64,000 nucleotides of DNA. Origin: Filosporella fistucella. Its lineage: Eukaryota > Ascomycota > Leotiomycetes > Helotiales. Shown here piece by piece: positions 34,055-46,744 of the stretch; position 1 is the first letter of the stretch, and each line of letters starts with the position of its first letter. A model generated the notes under the pieces. It searched no databases and was not told the origin of the DNA. It was given only the letters and a program-made list of their open reading frames with translations. Both the position numbers and the translations under genes were made by a program. The stretch covers positions 1,178,001 to 1,242,000 of the forward strand of contig JAQJZZ010000010.1 of the NCBI GenBank assembly GCA_030077755.1, read 5' to 3'.

Positions 34055-35696
34055 TCAAGGAAGCATACTAATGATTGCCAGCCTGCCAATACTCTCCTCC
34101 CAACCAAACGACAGATGCATCCTCATATACAATACTCTCTGTTCAAACCATCTGACATCCTCATTAGTCATGACCAAAACCTCCTTGATTGTTCTCCCAA
34201 ATACCTGCTCCCAGACCCTCGGATGCCATAATAATTTGCTCGCTTGCAAACACCCCGTTTCATCCATCAGCGCCCCTATGATCTTCGGATTTAAAGCTAG
34301 ATTGACAATTTTGTTACAATTGCGACAAGATAAAGTGAGACTGTTGGCATAAACAGGAACCCCACAGCTGAAAGAATGTTATGTTAAAGATTCCTTTAGG
34401 AGTGAATAAAGCAAAGTACATACCATTCAGAGCACATAAGCATGTTTCTTCTATGGACGGATACTAGAGACATGTCCATGATTGTAAGGTTGAGAAAGCC
34501 TGAAAACATGTTTGATCCAGCCCGAACCCTACAGGAGATTAGCATTTCCCTTAGTTGACTTTTGGGCAGGAATTCCTTGCCATCTATCAAGCTCAGCCAA
34601 CGTGAAAAGTGGCCTATATACCCCACGCTCTACATCATCCACATCCCACAACCCCTCTGGGAACTCCAAGCAAAGACTCTCCCTTTTGGTCAAACCCTGG
34701 GCATGTTTTCTGAGCCACTCAGCATCCGGTAAATCTGGCTCGACATCAATCATCGTTTGATGCGTGACTCCTGCTGTACCCTTTCCAGTATACGCAACCT
34801 TGTACCCTGGATTTGATATCAACAGTATGGTTGTACCAGCCTTCCAATCGCCCATACTCTCGATCATGCCACTCCAGATTGTTAAATTTACTTCGCCTGT
34901 ATGATCGAATAGACCAACATCCACCAGATCCATCTTGACTCCATCCTTTCGTGTGATTGTCTTCTTTCGTCCAATGCTCTTTACACATACCAGTATCTTC
35001 GCATTAATTACTCCATCATGTCCGCTACTGAGCCAGCTCTCCAATGTCATTAGACCAGGAAGTTGTCGTCCCTTCTGGTACTCGAGAGGCGTGCGGCAGA
35101 TGGAATCACTGCTTCCATTCGTGTGAATCATGACATGATCAGAAGTGACGCGGCCCGGAAACATGTTCGCAGCAATTTTAACACCGCTGATAATAGAATT
35201 GCCCTGCTTAGACGCGTTGGAGACAAAAGCAGTCCATAATGACATCAATTGTCCGATCTTAAGAGGGTAAGGATTGCGAGCAAAGTACAACTTGATCTGT
35301 AAACATGGCGTTAGCAGAAGCAATAGACAAAAAGGGAAAGCAGACAAGTATAGCGGCCGAATCATCTTTGATGATAAGAGAATGAAACCCGGCAGCTTTG
35401 GGCTGCTTAGGGCTGTGTCCGAAGTAGGTGTTGAGGTTGACAACTCGGCCGGCAAATGCAACAGCACGAGGTCCAGGAACCAGATTTTCGATTGTTAACC
35501 CTTCATATTCCCTTTCTGGATCCCACTTCCGATTGAGGGGATCAAGAGCATCTGCTAATTCTTCTTCTGTGAACCCGTCCCCTGGAATCGCCGGATCAGG
35601 CTCAACAGCAGATTTATCAGTGGGGATTTCACGTTGGTAGAAAGACTGAACAGAGGGATATTCGTGAGCATTTCTGATTTTACTCTTCTTCGCCAT
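34055..35696 (-). CDS. OB-fold single-strand DNA-binding protein with zinc ribbon (RPA1/MEIOB-like)
   Basis: Related to the large subunit of replication protein A and to the meiotic factor MEIOB, so probably binds single-stranded DNA during recombination or repair; the precise role is inferred. Four exons give 501 aa: 35696-35346, 35296-34560, 34528-34424 and 34367-34055. Starting at M-A-K-K-S-K-I-R-N-A, a disordered N-terminus leads to OB domain 1 (A-F-A-G-R-V-V-N-L to I-K-L-Y-F-A-R-N). OB domain 2 follows (I-N-A-K-I-L-V-C-V-K-S-I, V-G-L-F-D-H-T-G-E-V-N-L-T-I-W), then a C-terminal OB with a Cys4 zinc ribbon: C395-x2-C398 and C411-x2-C414. Intron 2 is only 31 nt (34529-34559), unusually short; without it the frame stops at a TAG. 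A weak alternative donor farther upstream (GTTGGC) would delete the conserved F-T-L-A-E-L-D-R-W. Confidence 0.8.
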
Positions 35697-36092
35697 GATT
35701 ATTTGGGAGTAGGTTTCGAAAGTGAGAAGAATTCCTGATTTGGTTGTTTGGTGAATGGGAGGCTGTGAGTGAATATTGGAGAGATACGGCATTCAAATAT
35801 TTGAGCGAGACAACAGGAGAGTGGCCAACCAACAACGCGCAGATAACGATATTCATTCAAGCTCACTACTTAGTAGTAGGGAGCTTGTAGTCACACATGA
35901 AGGAGGTAAGAGATGTTTCGAGAAAGCCAATTGCCTTCATTTTGTATTCTAAGGAGCGACTGCATGACACTTATCGCCATGGGAGAGAATTGTGCAAACA
36001 AAACGACCGACTAAGCTCCACCACCTGCCAACCCCAGGGAGTTGCCAAAAAAATGACTATGGACCTTACCATCAACTGCATAGGTCAACTGT
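35697..36092. other. Intergenic between OB-fold gene start and INO1 3' end
   Basis: 396 bp; promoter of the minus-strand OB-fold gene and the INO1 3' UTR. Nothing specific seen. Confidence 0.5.
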
Positions 36093-37802
36093 CTAGAACA
36101 ACTTATGTTCCAAAGTCATGTCATTCTCTGGCTCGAGACCAACACAGGCTCGGAAAATGTTGACCAAAGCGCTACGTTGCTTAGCAAGCGCGTTGATGAC
36201 AGGAGTCCCTGGTGGGGTCAATGGGGCCTTCAGCATGAAACTGAGGATGCTGAGGACGCTGTGGAAGTTCTTGAAATCTTTGGTTGCGACACCATCATTG
36301 GAGTGTGCTTTCCATTGAATGCGGGTCATCATCTCGGCAACAAGGACCAAGTCAATGATCAATGGAGAAGCGAGAAGAGAATCCTCGCACACGTTGAAGA
36401 GACTATGGCTATTAGTGAGAGGATAGGAGCAAAAGTGGGCAGACTTACGAAATGGTTTGGTGACCACCCATGAAAATTTCGGCGTAATACTCGTCAAGGG
36501 CACGCTTGTTGTCACCTACAGCTGGCATGTATTTGATAACAACGGTGTGGTCAGGATGTTCGCCCTTCTTGTAAAGGACAGTATTGGCTTCGACCATGTC
36601 ATCGACAACATTGGACTTGGAAATTTCCTTCGATCGGAATTGCCTCTGGGAGCTGAGGTTCTTCCCGTCGTTGTTCCCAAGATGATTGTAGCTTGCAATG
36701 GAAGTAAGCTTAATACCGGCGCTGATGAGGAAATCGACCAAAGCAGACTTCATCTTGGTTTGGCCAGACTTGAAATCATCTCCACCGATGAAGGCATTGT
36801 GCTTCTCAGCAAGTTCAATTGCACCTGGGACAAAAGTGTTTTGAGGAGAGCCGTTGATGAACGGAACACCCTCAAGAATGGAGGCGACGGCGAAGATGGT
36901 TGATGGTGAAACCTCTTCGTGTCCATTCTCAATGGCCTTCATGAGATTGTCAGCAGTGTCATTTACACCCTCAATGAGATCGGCAAAGCGTTCAGTGTTA
37001 GCAGTCCATTGCACGATGACCTTATCCAACCCATTCTTGGCTTTGAAGTCACTTGGATAATTAGCGATCGTACTTCAAATAGTCGGAGCCAAACCTACCG
37101 GATATCCTTACGGATCTGTTCAACGTGCTCCAGAGAAGCCTTACTGCCCTTGATACAATTATCGGCACGATCCTCCTGATTAGCGGCAATGAAGTCAGGA
37201 TAGTAGATGCTGGGAAGTGGCACCATCTCAGTCATCTCCTTCTTCACCTGTGCCTTCAATGTTGGCTCGAGAACGGCAGCACGATCCATGGCATCAGCCA
37301 AATTCATGCCACTAATGTCCCAGCCACCTATCACGAGATCATTGGGGTGGACCATAGGCAAGATGTCATGGAATGGAATATTGACATCCTTGGCAGTCTT
37401 TGCATTTGTACCAAGCTTCATTGTAGATCCCATGACAACCGAGCCATAGTAATTGGCAGCGCGAGGGCCTTCACGTGTGTCCCAGACGAGACCACGACGA
37501 TTAGCAATGATACCAGCGGTTACGGTGGTACCATTATTTCCGCCCCATCCAACGAGCATCATGCCAGTCTTTGGGACTTTACGTTCAGTCTTGAAGTCAT
37601 AGACAGTCTCCTTGGGGACTGCCACGAATTTGCCATCAGCAGTCTCATCGACCAAGGTAGTGCGATAGGTGTATTTTGATCTGATCTCATTGTCCGTGTA
37701 GAGGACGTTAGGAGAATTGACGGTGAAGAGATCAGTCTTGGAGGGGGTGATTGAGCCATTTCCGTTCGAGAAGCCCGTTCCTACGTCTGCATGGGGAGCC
37801 AT
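36093..37802 (-). CDS. INO1: Inositol-3-phosphate synthase
   Basis: Converts glucose 6-phosphate to 1D-myo-inositol 3-phosphate with bound NAD, the first step of inositol and phosphatidylinositol synthesis, in the cytosol. Three exons (37802-37099, 37051-36449 and 36402-36093) give 538 aa, the usual length, with introns of 47 and 46 nt. The NAD-binding loop is [10 protein letters not shown] near residue 84. The catalytic region includes [20 protein letters not shown] and the Lys-rich [16 protein letters not shown]. Conserved tail segments are [16 protein letters not shown] and R-A-C-V-G-L. In yeast INO1 is controlled by Ino2/Ino4; I saw no clear matching site. A leader intron is likely. Confidence 0.97.
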
Positions 37803-40800
37803 GATTGCAGAGTCTGTTCAGATTTGATTTGGAGAACGGGAGGGAGTGATTTGTGGGTTTTTGCAGAAGGATTGTTTACTTGGTAAACGGTGAGTCCGAT
37901 GCCCCTGCGGCGGAAGAGCAACGGGCTCCTGCGAACGGATGGTGCGATCTGCCCACGAGGTTAACATCAAGGTCCAGAAGCATGAAATTGTGAAGACATA
38001 TTATCATAAAAGAGAATATCCCCAATGATCCGGAAACGTGTGGATGAACAGGCAGAACTTACGAGTTGAGGAGATTGGAAAACGTCTTGACGACTTTGGT
38101 GACTACACTCGAAAGTGTAATCGACTTGTTCTGGTTTGTTATTGAGAGACTTTGAAGTGATCCTGGATTTAGATGATATAAGGTTGGGTTGTAGGAAAAG
38201 AAGAAGGGAAGAGGGAATCAGAAGTTGAGAGAATTAGTTAAATATGAGGTGGCTCGGCAGTGTTATCGTACCATCCATTCATTCACTGGTTGCCCCACTA
38301 CTGTTGAAAGCAAGCGCAATCGGATGGAGGGGCAGTAGCACTTGTGCCTGAATTCGCTGCACGATAAGCTAACGAGGTAACCATTTTCGAACTCCACAGA
38401 AGGGGGATACACATATTGCTGCTGCATAAGCGCTGCATAACGCTACCTTGGAATTGCCTATCAAGTTCTTTGCATGCTCAACGTCTTGTCATCGTGGCTC
38501 CTCTTGATAGTATTCGATCCGGTCGTCGCCGAATACATCTGCAAAATAGGTAACTCAGATTGTGGAGGATAGTCATGAGCTTCTCACGACATGTTGGTGG
38601 AGATAAGGTCGTTTTGCAAGCAAGGCAGGAGGTGTGCACTTCCCATGAGGTTCACGAAAATACACTGGTAGAAGGACGAACTGCCTGAATACATCTCATC
38701 GGCAGCTTGCGTACATAGGTGCTTCTCGTTAGACAAGCTAAGGTACTTGTGTGCATTGCTGTTCTAATTTTCTTCGAGTGACTTCTTGAAATGCCGTATC
38801 TGCAAGGTCTCCCAGCACCTTGAGCTTCCATCTATGCTAGAAAGGAGGACCCGCGCGCCAAACTTGCTAACATCACCTCAGTATTGAATGATTCAGCCGC
38901 AATGTTGTTTTATTGACATTCGACGCGCAACGCGACACAAGCTTCGAAAACAAACGTTCCTTTTGCCAGCCTCCATACTATTTTTGATCTCTCGTAGAAA
39001 TGTTACTTCTTCGTCTTGGATGAGGTGAACGTGGCTGTTGTGCATCTATGATGAAATGGCGGTCAATATTTTCTGGTAGCGTGGGGAAATTTGAATTTGG
39101 AGCCTGTAGAAGTGTACTTCCATGTGAGACATATCATTCTTCCCAAGCCCCTTAGCCATGCTAGAGACTCACCGCAAGTTCGACACGAAGATCTATTATA
39201 CTAAACAGCTAGTCTGCGAAGACCGCCTCGGAACGAAGCTGGTTGACATATAAATGTAACACGTGATGACGAGCTGATGGGTTTGCGAGTCTTCTCTGAT
39301 CAATATCGTGAAGCGATAATGAGCGTCTTTTGGCAAATTTGTGGTAAATACTTGGAGAAGGCATTGCCGCATAATATTTGGGAATTGATTATCGGAAGGC
39401 CATAGGCACTGAAAGCTGGATGAATGGTAGTCTGTCTGAGACTGCAATTGAGCATTACGATTACTGGATTTTTTCTGGAAATCTGTCACATGTTTATGCA
39501 GCGACATTCTCCCGGCAAACGCTGTTGTAAATAGTCTCCAGAACTGTACCTTGTTATCCACAGTCTTCTATCTGCTTGACGTTACGGCTCCAGATATCTC
39601 AGGTTGCCGAGCTCAACCGGAGTGGGTTTCAAGTTTCATTCTTGATAACATTCCTCTGCTCGGTTCCAAACTTTTCTATTGTCGTTCGGCGAAATCTTGG
39701 AACAATAAGGTAAACCTTGCAAAACCAATGTGTTAGAACAATTTACTACGAAGGCAGCTAGAAGCCGTAAAGATCATTCAATTTCGGCACTTCAGCTTGA
39801 AAGGAAATCTATCTTCCATCTTGGCCCACGAAGAGATGCGACTGTACGACAGCGGTATTGATTAGAAGACGGGAGTCATGAGTCTTATATGCAATTAACC
39901 AAAATTTGGCATCGAACTGTACGCTCGGATAAAAAAACAAATCTTGAGACGTCGTGGAGGCTGGAGCAATGGGGAAGAGAGAAGAAGAATTCTTTTGGCT
40001 GGCAAATTCCACCGTTGAACAAGCGGAGAACACGCAACATGATGCAAGTCATCTTTTGACATGTTGACCGAGCCGGGAGCCAGGGCCGAGACAAAGAAGT
40101 AAAACACGATGTGCCTCATGTGGTGACGAAATAGTTGAGCGATTTCCAGATGCTCAGATCGTAGCAAAGCGAGACAGATCTGAGGTGAAGTGGAAGAGAG
40201 ACCGACTGAGGCTGGAGCCAATGTCACTTACTTGTGCAATCGAGACTGGGGATAGTTATTAGTAGGAGGGTTCGACGGTAAGTAGGGACGGTGCTGAATA
40301 TCGATGGAGAAGCCGAAATGAAGGTCTTCATCGTTATTCTCCGGCTCAGATATCTCACTCTCTGATGCAGATTAGCGACGTTTGTGATTGCTACCTATCA
40401 AGGCTATCCATGGATGTACTGGACTGGTGCGTACTGATGGCGAACGGTTGAATCATTTGTTTGTTGATTCATTCGTTCATGGGCGGCATAGCTCGCATGG
40501 CACTCTCGCACTGTCGAAGGGGGCGGATGATCGACTTTCTTCAGAGATGAGGTCCCTTTTTCAGGAAAGTGGGCATGATGATCAGGGGCTCTTTCGGGAT
40601 AATTGACGGAGTCCATTTAAGCCAATTGAGCCAAACATGTCAAAACTCTACAAACTTTTACCGCCATCAACTACTCATCTCATCCGAGCCATCTAACCCC
40701 ATCTCCAAAGTACCTTGGAGCGTACGGAGGTACAGTACTGTCCAGTACAGTGCCTGTCTTCCTGTACCCACCCGAGTCACCTCACCCACCTAGGTATGCA

Positions 40801-42499
40801 CTTTACCGACCCATTGGCCGACTCTCCCAAGAAGGGCTAAGAATTCTAATCTTAACCATCTCGATTCCGCAGCAAACTTAATGAGCAGCTCCTGTCGAAC
40901 CGTCAACGGGACGAATCGGAGCTCCAATGACACTGGACAAGGTGATACATATGAAGCGTGAGGTGGTGAAGGCATGTTCGAGGTTGTGGTCAAGTGCTTC
41001 ACACCGAATCCCTATCAGACTGTCATTTTTGCAGAGATTGCTTACCACTTTGCCGCCGTGCAGAAAGCGCAGTAAAGTGGAGGGCTGGAGGTAGAGCTGT
41101 CATAGGTATGCATCATCCGGGCAACGGTGCATTGCAATGCAAAACCCAGCAAACATCATTTTATCTCAGGGCATGAGCATGGTACTGCACGGGGAAAACT
41201 GGAATCTGTCTTTCATGCTCATCCTATTTATCCATTTCTAATGTACAAGTACAAGTACCTTATACTTGCCTGACTTACTATAGGTACCATAGCTAACTGT
41301 CTGTTCTATTGCCACGGCCAAGAATAATCTTCAATCTCTCATCTCAATTATGTTTCAAATCAAACTGTCATGATGTGCACTCACTCACCCGCCTTCAAAT
41401 CCCCTTTTTGTTGTCTGTTCTACTCCTAGCCTCTGTCTAGCTGATCCGCGTCTGGCGTGCACATTGGTGGGAGCCCCGTGGCTGGAACTAGACCACTCGT
41501 GGCTCCAGCTCCCCTAAAACAGGCGTCGAGCATCTTCCTACCTTAAACCACGAGCAGGAACTTTAAATCGTTTAAGGTCGATTTCTCATTTTAATTCCTT
41601 TGCAATACCTGCCTGCAATTGAATCCCCTGCACTTCCTCAGAATCTTCATCCACCTAAGTTTCTACCCTGCTCTGCCTCATAGAGGTAGCCGGTCTTTGC
41701 TGCTTCATCTTAGACACACTCATACGGTGCTGTACACAAGTACATACCTCCGTACCTTTGTCAGACAAATTCTCCCCTCTAACCGACCACCCAACCTCGA
41801 AGTCCATTGACCTGACATCGACATACCAATTTGCAGGCATTCCTGCTTAATACTCCTGATAACAATAAGATCACCTGCCCCAGGACCTATCAATAGCCCT
41901 GTTGCACCGTGCCATTGCGAACGGCTCAGGCCAGCTCGAGCTCGGTCCAGCAAGTGGACAGGCATATTGAGTGCACATATTGCCATTCAACAGGGGGCCC
42001 AGGGAGCTCCTGCCCACGGTGCACCACCCTTCGACTTCTCGAGACGTTTTTGTAACACCGTCCAATTTTTCGACCTGCAAACCACCAAACATTTCTCACT
42101 TGAAGTCGCCCATTGTTTGCATACAGTCTCTACCGTTCCAGCAGGTCTTGGGAGCTTGTCAATTCGCTCATCCACCATCACACATCCGAACCATCCAGCT
42201 CTCAATTGCACATATTCCACACGAACTGGCTCGAGTCATCTGTTACTCGTCCTGTCTGCGATCAGATTTACCCCGATTAAGTTTGAGAGTCAACAACAGC
42301 TTAGGAGATCTCTGAATCGTGCGAATCTGACGATCTGGGGAAGTTTTGGAAACAGCAAACAAACCTAAATAACTAAGCCTTTACTCACGAAATATTGGGC
42401 TCAGTCTCTCACCGCTCAACTATTATTTGGCGGCATATGTATTCATAAGGACAAACATTTGTGCGGAAAGGAGGCTAGAAAATCATTGAACGCACCAGT
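37803..42499. other. 4.7 kb region without a recognisable gene
   Basis: The largest gap in the window, between INO1 (minus) and the LIM gene (plus), so it must include two promoters. Minus-strand frames at 39196-39561 (121 codons) and 39895-40227 (110 codons) are the longest in the middle; neither shows a domain nor splices into a longer product that I could find. Repeated CAGTACAGTA/CCTAGGTA-type motifs occur at 40730-40800 and 41243-41290. The last kilobase is C/T-rich and looks like LIM-gene leader. Confidence 0.5.
37949..38062 (-). other. Possible 5' UTR intron of INO1
   Basis: A perfect GTAAGT donor on the minus strand at 38062 and an acceptor (cgtgggcag) at 37949 with a gttaac branch-like sequence would remove 114 nt from the INO1 leader. 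No coding frame is involved. Splice-site evidence only. Confidence 0.35.
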
Positions 42500-44688
42500 A
42501 TGGCAGACAGGGTATCGAGTTTCCTGCCTACGATAAAATGTTCTATGTGCGCGAGGGATATCGAGATATCCCAGATGGGAGATCATGTATGCGGTGGTCC
42601 TGGAGCTGGGCCCGGTGAGCGTAAGTAGAAATCTATTGCTGTCAGATTGATACTGACAATATGTAGCCACTCCTCCGCCGGATTCATTCGGGAACTTCGA
42701 CAGATTACCATATAAGCAAGCAGCTACGAATGGACCTTCCTTTTTGAAGCCTGGTCGAGTCGTTCCTCCAAGGGTCGACACCTCAGCCGCAAGTGTGTTG
42801 AACTGCTCCCTATCACCAATCACATCTGCTAACATTTGTAGATCGTCCTTACTTTCCACAAGAAGAACTAACTCCTGTGAGCGCGTCGCCTTCTCGGAGC
42901 GTGTCTCCCATAACATCTTCAGATGGAAGACGATCACCCTTTAGCCGGCCACCAAGAAGTGCAACAGCCCCTATACAGCGTAGTCTACCATCACCGGATC
43001 TCTTGTCTTCCAACTTAGATTGTGCTTTCCCACCATTTCCAACCGCGAAACCTGCAACACAGAATCGATCACAGCAAAGTGGAGGTTATGGGGGAATGGG
43101 AAAGTATGCAGAGGCAGATCCAATGTACGCGCCAATCAGCCCCAGGACTGCAACGAGCGGCGGAGTTCTTCAACGGATGAACACAATTGCCCCTGGTCCT
43201 TTCGATGTTAATGGAAGGAGAAGATTGGGCGACCAAAACGCACATCGAGGGCATCGAAGGCAAGGAACATCTGGCAGTTTGAGAGACGCCACAATGTCGT
43301 CTTCAGTGAGCGACGTTGGCCAAAGTATACAGCGACCAGCTACTGCTGGGCCTGGGCCTGGACATTCGCGGACGTCCACAAATAGCTCAAGCGGGTCCAA
43401 ATCGGGAATTGCTCCCCCCCGAGTACCAAGAAACAATGGATATGGTGGATTCGGACCCCCGCAAGGCGAAGATGGGCCTCAGAGGGAGCGTCTCTCGGCT
43501 GATAATAGATCACAAACTTTCCCTTTGAGAAGTGAGAGTCGAGGATCCACAATCAGACGGCCATCAGATGTAGGAAACGATCCACGTATGCGGCGGCCAT
43601 CAGATGAATCTGGCGCACCAGTGCTTATGGAGCGAGGGATTTCCCCTAGTAATCGACGCAATCTATCCATATCTGGCCCTGATCTCTCACGACCTTTACC
43701 TCCCCGTGGAACAAGCCTCATTAGACCGAGGACTGATGCAAGACTAGGAAATGCACCACCTGTGCCCGCAAACTTGAATCTTGCCGCTGAGTTCGGAATT
43801 GGTAATCCTTATCATACGCCAACAGAGTCTTCGTCTTCAAATGCTTCTGGTTACAGTCAAGAAAGCAAAGCAAGCTCGCGCTCCAGCCCACCAAGGTCTG
43901 GAAGTGACGGCCGGTCTCGCCGTCAACCATCAGATTCCAACAAAATGGATGTCTTGATGGCAGACTTGCAATCTTCAATGGCTGAACTTCAGCCAAGAGA
44001 GCTCTCGTCAAGTGCATCTCCCCCACGAAACAGAATGCAATTTTCAAGACCTTTACCACCCCCGCAAACCCTCGATTCTTCTATGCTCTCTCCCGAATCT
44101 CCTATGGACCCAGCCATCCAAGGCGGTCGCCTCTCTCCCGCTCCAAGAGCACCAGGACGTTCAAGATCACCCGCAAGGAATGAAGCGCCGCCGCTAGAAA
44201 GGCCAAACCGTCGACCCGGATCGAGTCGTCCTACTACTTCGAAAGGCAACTGTAAGGGGTGCGGAGAAGCCATTAAGGGCAAGTCCATTTCGTCAGCAGA
44301 TGGTCGCTTGACTGGCCGGTATCACAAACAATGTTTCGTGTGCAAGGCATGCACCGAACCATTCCAAACAGCCACCTTCTACGTAATAGATGATGCACCA
44401 TACTGTGAAAGGCACTATCACAAATTAAATGGAAGCATATGCTTAACTTGTGACAAGGGTATAGAAGGACAGTATCTGGAAAGCGAGCAAAAACAAAAAT
44501 TCCACCCTGGATGCTTGACTTGCTCCGACTGCAAGCGCAACTTGAGGAACGATTATTTCGAAATTAACGGACGAGTATACTGCGAACGAGATGCATTCCG
44601 TCGTGCTCAACAAGGGAGGTTCTTGGGACCTGGTGGTGGAGGAAGTAATAGAATGGAGAGACGCACAACCCGATTGATGATGATGTGA
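42500..44688 (+). CDS. Paxillin-like LIM-domain protein (Pxl1-type)
   Basis: LIM protein resembling fungal Pxl1, a cytoskeletal adaptor acting with Rho GTPases at sites of polarised growth and at the septum; the assignment is by architecture. Three exons (42500-42620, 42667-42792 and 42842-44688) give 697 aa. The N-terminus has a short Cys motif (T-I-K-C-S-M-C-A-R-D-I-E-I-S-Q-M-G-D-H-V-C), typical of the filamentous-fungal members. A long Ser/Pro/Arg-rich disordered region follows, rich in possible phosphosites. Two LIM zinc-finger domains end the protein: LIM1 about 552-610 (C-K-G-C-G ... H-K-Q-C-F-V-C-K-A-C ... C-E-R-H-Y) and LIM2 about 613-672 (C-L-T-C-D ... H-P-G-C-L-T-C-S-D-C ... Y-C-E-R-D). 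Both introns (46 and 49 nt) are phase 1. Confidence 0.88.
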
Positions 44689-45700
44689 ATCAACACACGA
44701 CTAGGATTTACGATATATGGGGGATATCTGCTTGGGAGGTGTTCACGGGAAAGGAATAATGGGCATACTAATACTCTCCGGAGCCAATTTCTCTCGTTTG
44801 CGTTGCATCTACACGGCCTGGCATTGGTCGTTCTTATACCCTTCCTTATTTTCGCATCTGGGATTGCACGAATGGCATGCAGTGCATGGATTGGCTTCTT
44901 GTATTTGCCGGCTTTAAATATACCCTCTTTAAGCATGTTGCCGATGTTTTGGTATCATTTACTTAATGTATAAACACAACGATGTCCACAAAGCCAATCG
45001 ATTCTGCCGCCCTGTGATTCGTGACACGTGAGCTGCAGGCTGTCTTTCATTTTTCCGCATCCAATTCCGATAATCAACAGAGTGTTGTGACGGTTCATGG
45101 CGACACATTCAAGCGGGCATAGATCATTCTGCCACGACTTCATCATTTCGGAAACCAAGGCAAAGCCGACGACTTATATAGCTAAGTCGTGATAGCATCC
45201 AAATTTGATAAGCCCAGATAAACGTGAGTATTTCTGGACACTATTCACTGACTTTTGCCACGAGGATAGAACTACTAACAACCCCCTCGAATTGCTCGGA
45301 GACGCAGGAATCTTGGCGGCACAGTTCGAGCGAGGAGAGAGAGAAAATGAGTACATGACCAATTGTCCGATTTCGAACCAGCCAAGGCTGGACTCATATT
45401 TTTGGGTGTATGTGAGATTGAAGTTCGGCCATATCGGAAGGCGATGCAAGCTAAACTTTAGGAGATCTCGGACTTCAGACGAGCAGATCAGCAGCCACAA
45501 ATGTACTCCATTTATATCCGCAGCTTCCAGCATAGTAATTATAAAAGAGGCAAAATGATGTGAGATTAGTGGAGATTTCTTGGAAGTTAATACACCTAGG
45601 TATATCAATCATGATTAAGACAGAAGCTCTGGAAATTTTCGGTCTATCCTTTAGCAAAATAGCAAAATAAATCAGTAAACATCACAACACAACCGTTTCA
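44689..45700. other. Intergenic, no gene recognised
   Basis: About 1 kb between two plus-strand genes. Open frames at 45174-45608 on either strand overlap each other and show no domain. Confidence 0.5.
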
Positions 45701-46225
45701 ATGCCAACAGTCTTCACTCACCGTGGACCATGGGATAGCCACTCCCGTCAAAGCCGCCCCCTCCGTCTTCTTGAATCTTTTTGCACCATCCTCGATTCTT
45801 TCTCCTTTTCGAGCACATCTCCCTCAACTTACCTCTCACCCGACGGCATTTTCCATGACAGTCAAGGCGATGTCCATATCTCATCCTCTCACATCTGGCA
45901 CTATCTCCAGAAGTCATATAGACACTTTGAGAAAGTTGTTCACGAACCAATTGAATTTACTGTTCTGGCGGAAAAGGATGGAACTGGAGGAGTGATGTAT
46001 GCGCAGTTTTTGACGAGATTCGGCTTCACAGGGGAGCAGGAGGAGTTGGCCGTACCTAGGCTTTTTGTATTGGAGTATAGGGAAAGTGAGAAGAGTGCGG
46101 GGACAGGCGGTTTGTGGTTTGTAGAGGGGAGTGGGTTTTGGGACTCCAAGGTACATAGATTGCGTGAGAGGGGACTCGACAAGGGGAGCGAAAGTGTGGG
46201 AGTGACGCGAGGGATCAAGTGGTGA
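45701..46225 (+). CDS. NTF2/SnoaL-like small protein, hypothetical
   Basis: A single exon encodes 174 aa. Alternating strands and helices with Y-L-S-P-D-G-I-F-H-D-S-Q-G, I-W-H-Y-L-Q-K-S-Y and F-T-V-L-A-E-K-D-G, ending in short beta strands (L-W-F-V-E-G-S-G-F-W), resemble the NTF2-like cone fold used by SnoaL-type proteins. No catalytic residues can be assigned. No signal peptide. The fold assignment is tentative. Confidence 0.65.
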   Translation: MPTVFTHRGPWDSHSRQSRPLRLLESFCTILDSFSFSSTSPSTYLSPDGIFHDSQGDVHISSSHIWHYLQKSYRHFEKVVHEPIEFTVLAEKDGTGGVMYAQFLTRFGFTGEQEELAVPRLFVLEYRESEKSAGTGGLWFVEGSGFWDSKVHRLRERGLDKGSESVGVTRGIKW

Positions 46226-46744
46226 TTAACAGACGACCACAAAACGAAGATCCAATTAAAGCTCGTTGGAGGAATTGGAAGAAATGTACTACAGTGTTGG
46301 AGGTAGTTTATGTTGACAATGGGATGTGTATGTTTAAGCAAGATAAATTTGCAACCCCCAACGGGCTGTAAGCCACTCAGCCCACATATGAGCTTGAGCC
46401 CGCTCGAAGACTCTTGCAGTCTATCACCTAAAGTGGTTTACACAACGGACAAATCGCTTGCTGAGTTTCCCCTGGATTACTTGCAGGTGTGAGAGTACGA
46501 TAACCTCGCCATACAATTACTGATTGTGGACTGATGTGACAACAATCTGCTCAGCACCTTACAATCAGACAACCCATAAAAATGTCCAAAACACTACATC
46601 TTGCCACCTGTTCCACTTCAGAAGCATGTTTTATAACTCACGCACTTGCCACTTTCTCATACTGAAATAAACCCTGTCGAGAACTCAAAAATTACCTCGA
46701 AAACGAATTTAGTCAAAGCTAGTACAACCGTATCTACTTCCACA
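46226..46744. other. Intergenic upstream of the flavodoxin-like gene
   Basis: About 0.5 kb; should contain the promoter of the next gene. Nothing else seen. Confidence 0.5.

Noticed and set aside
36457..36903. 148-codon frame antisense to INO1
   Set aside because: Mirror of a highly conserved exon; codon constraint on the other strand explains its openness.
39196..39561. 121-codon minus-strand frame in the large gap
   Set aside because: No domain, no convincing splice partners and an unremarkable composition for an AT-rich gap.
41967..42368. 133-codon open frame before the LIM gene
   Set aside because: Overlaps another long frame on the same strand and has leader-like C/T-rich composition; no family resemblance.
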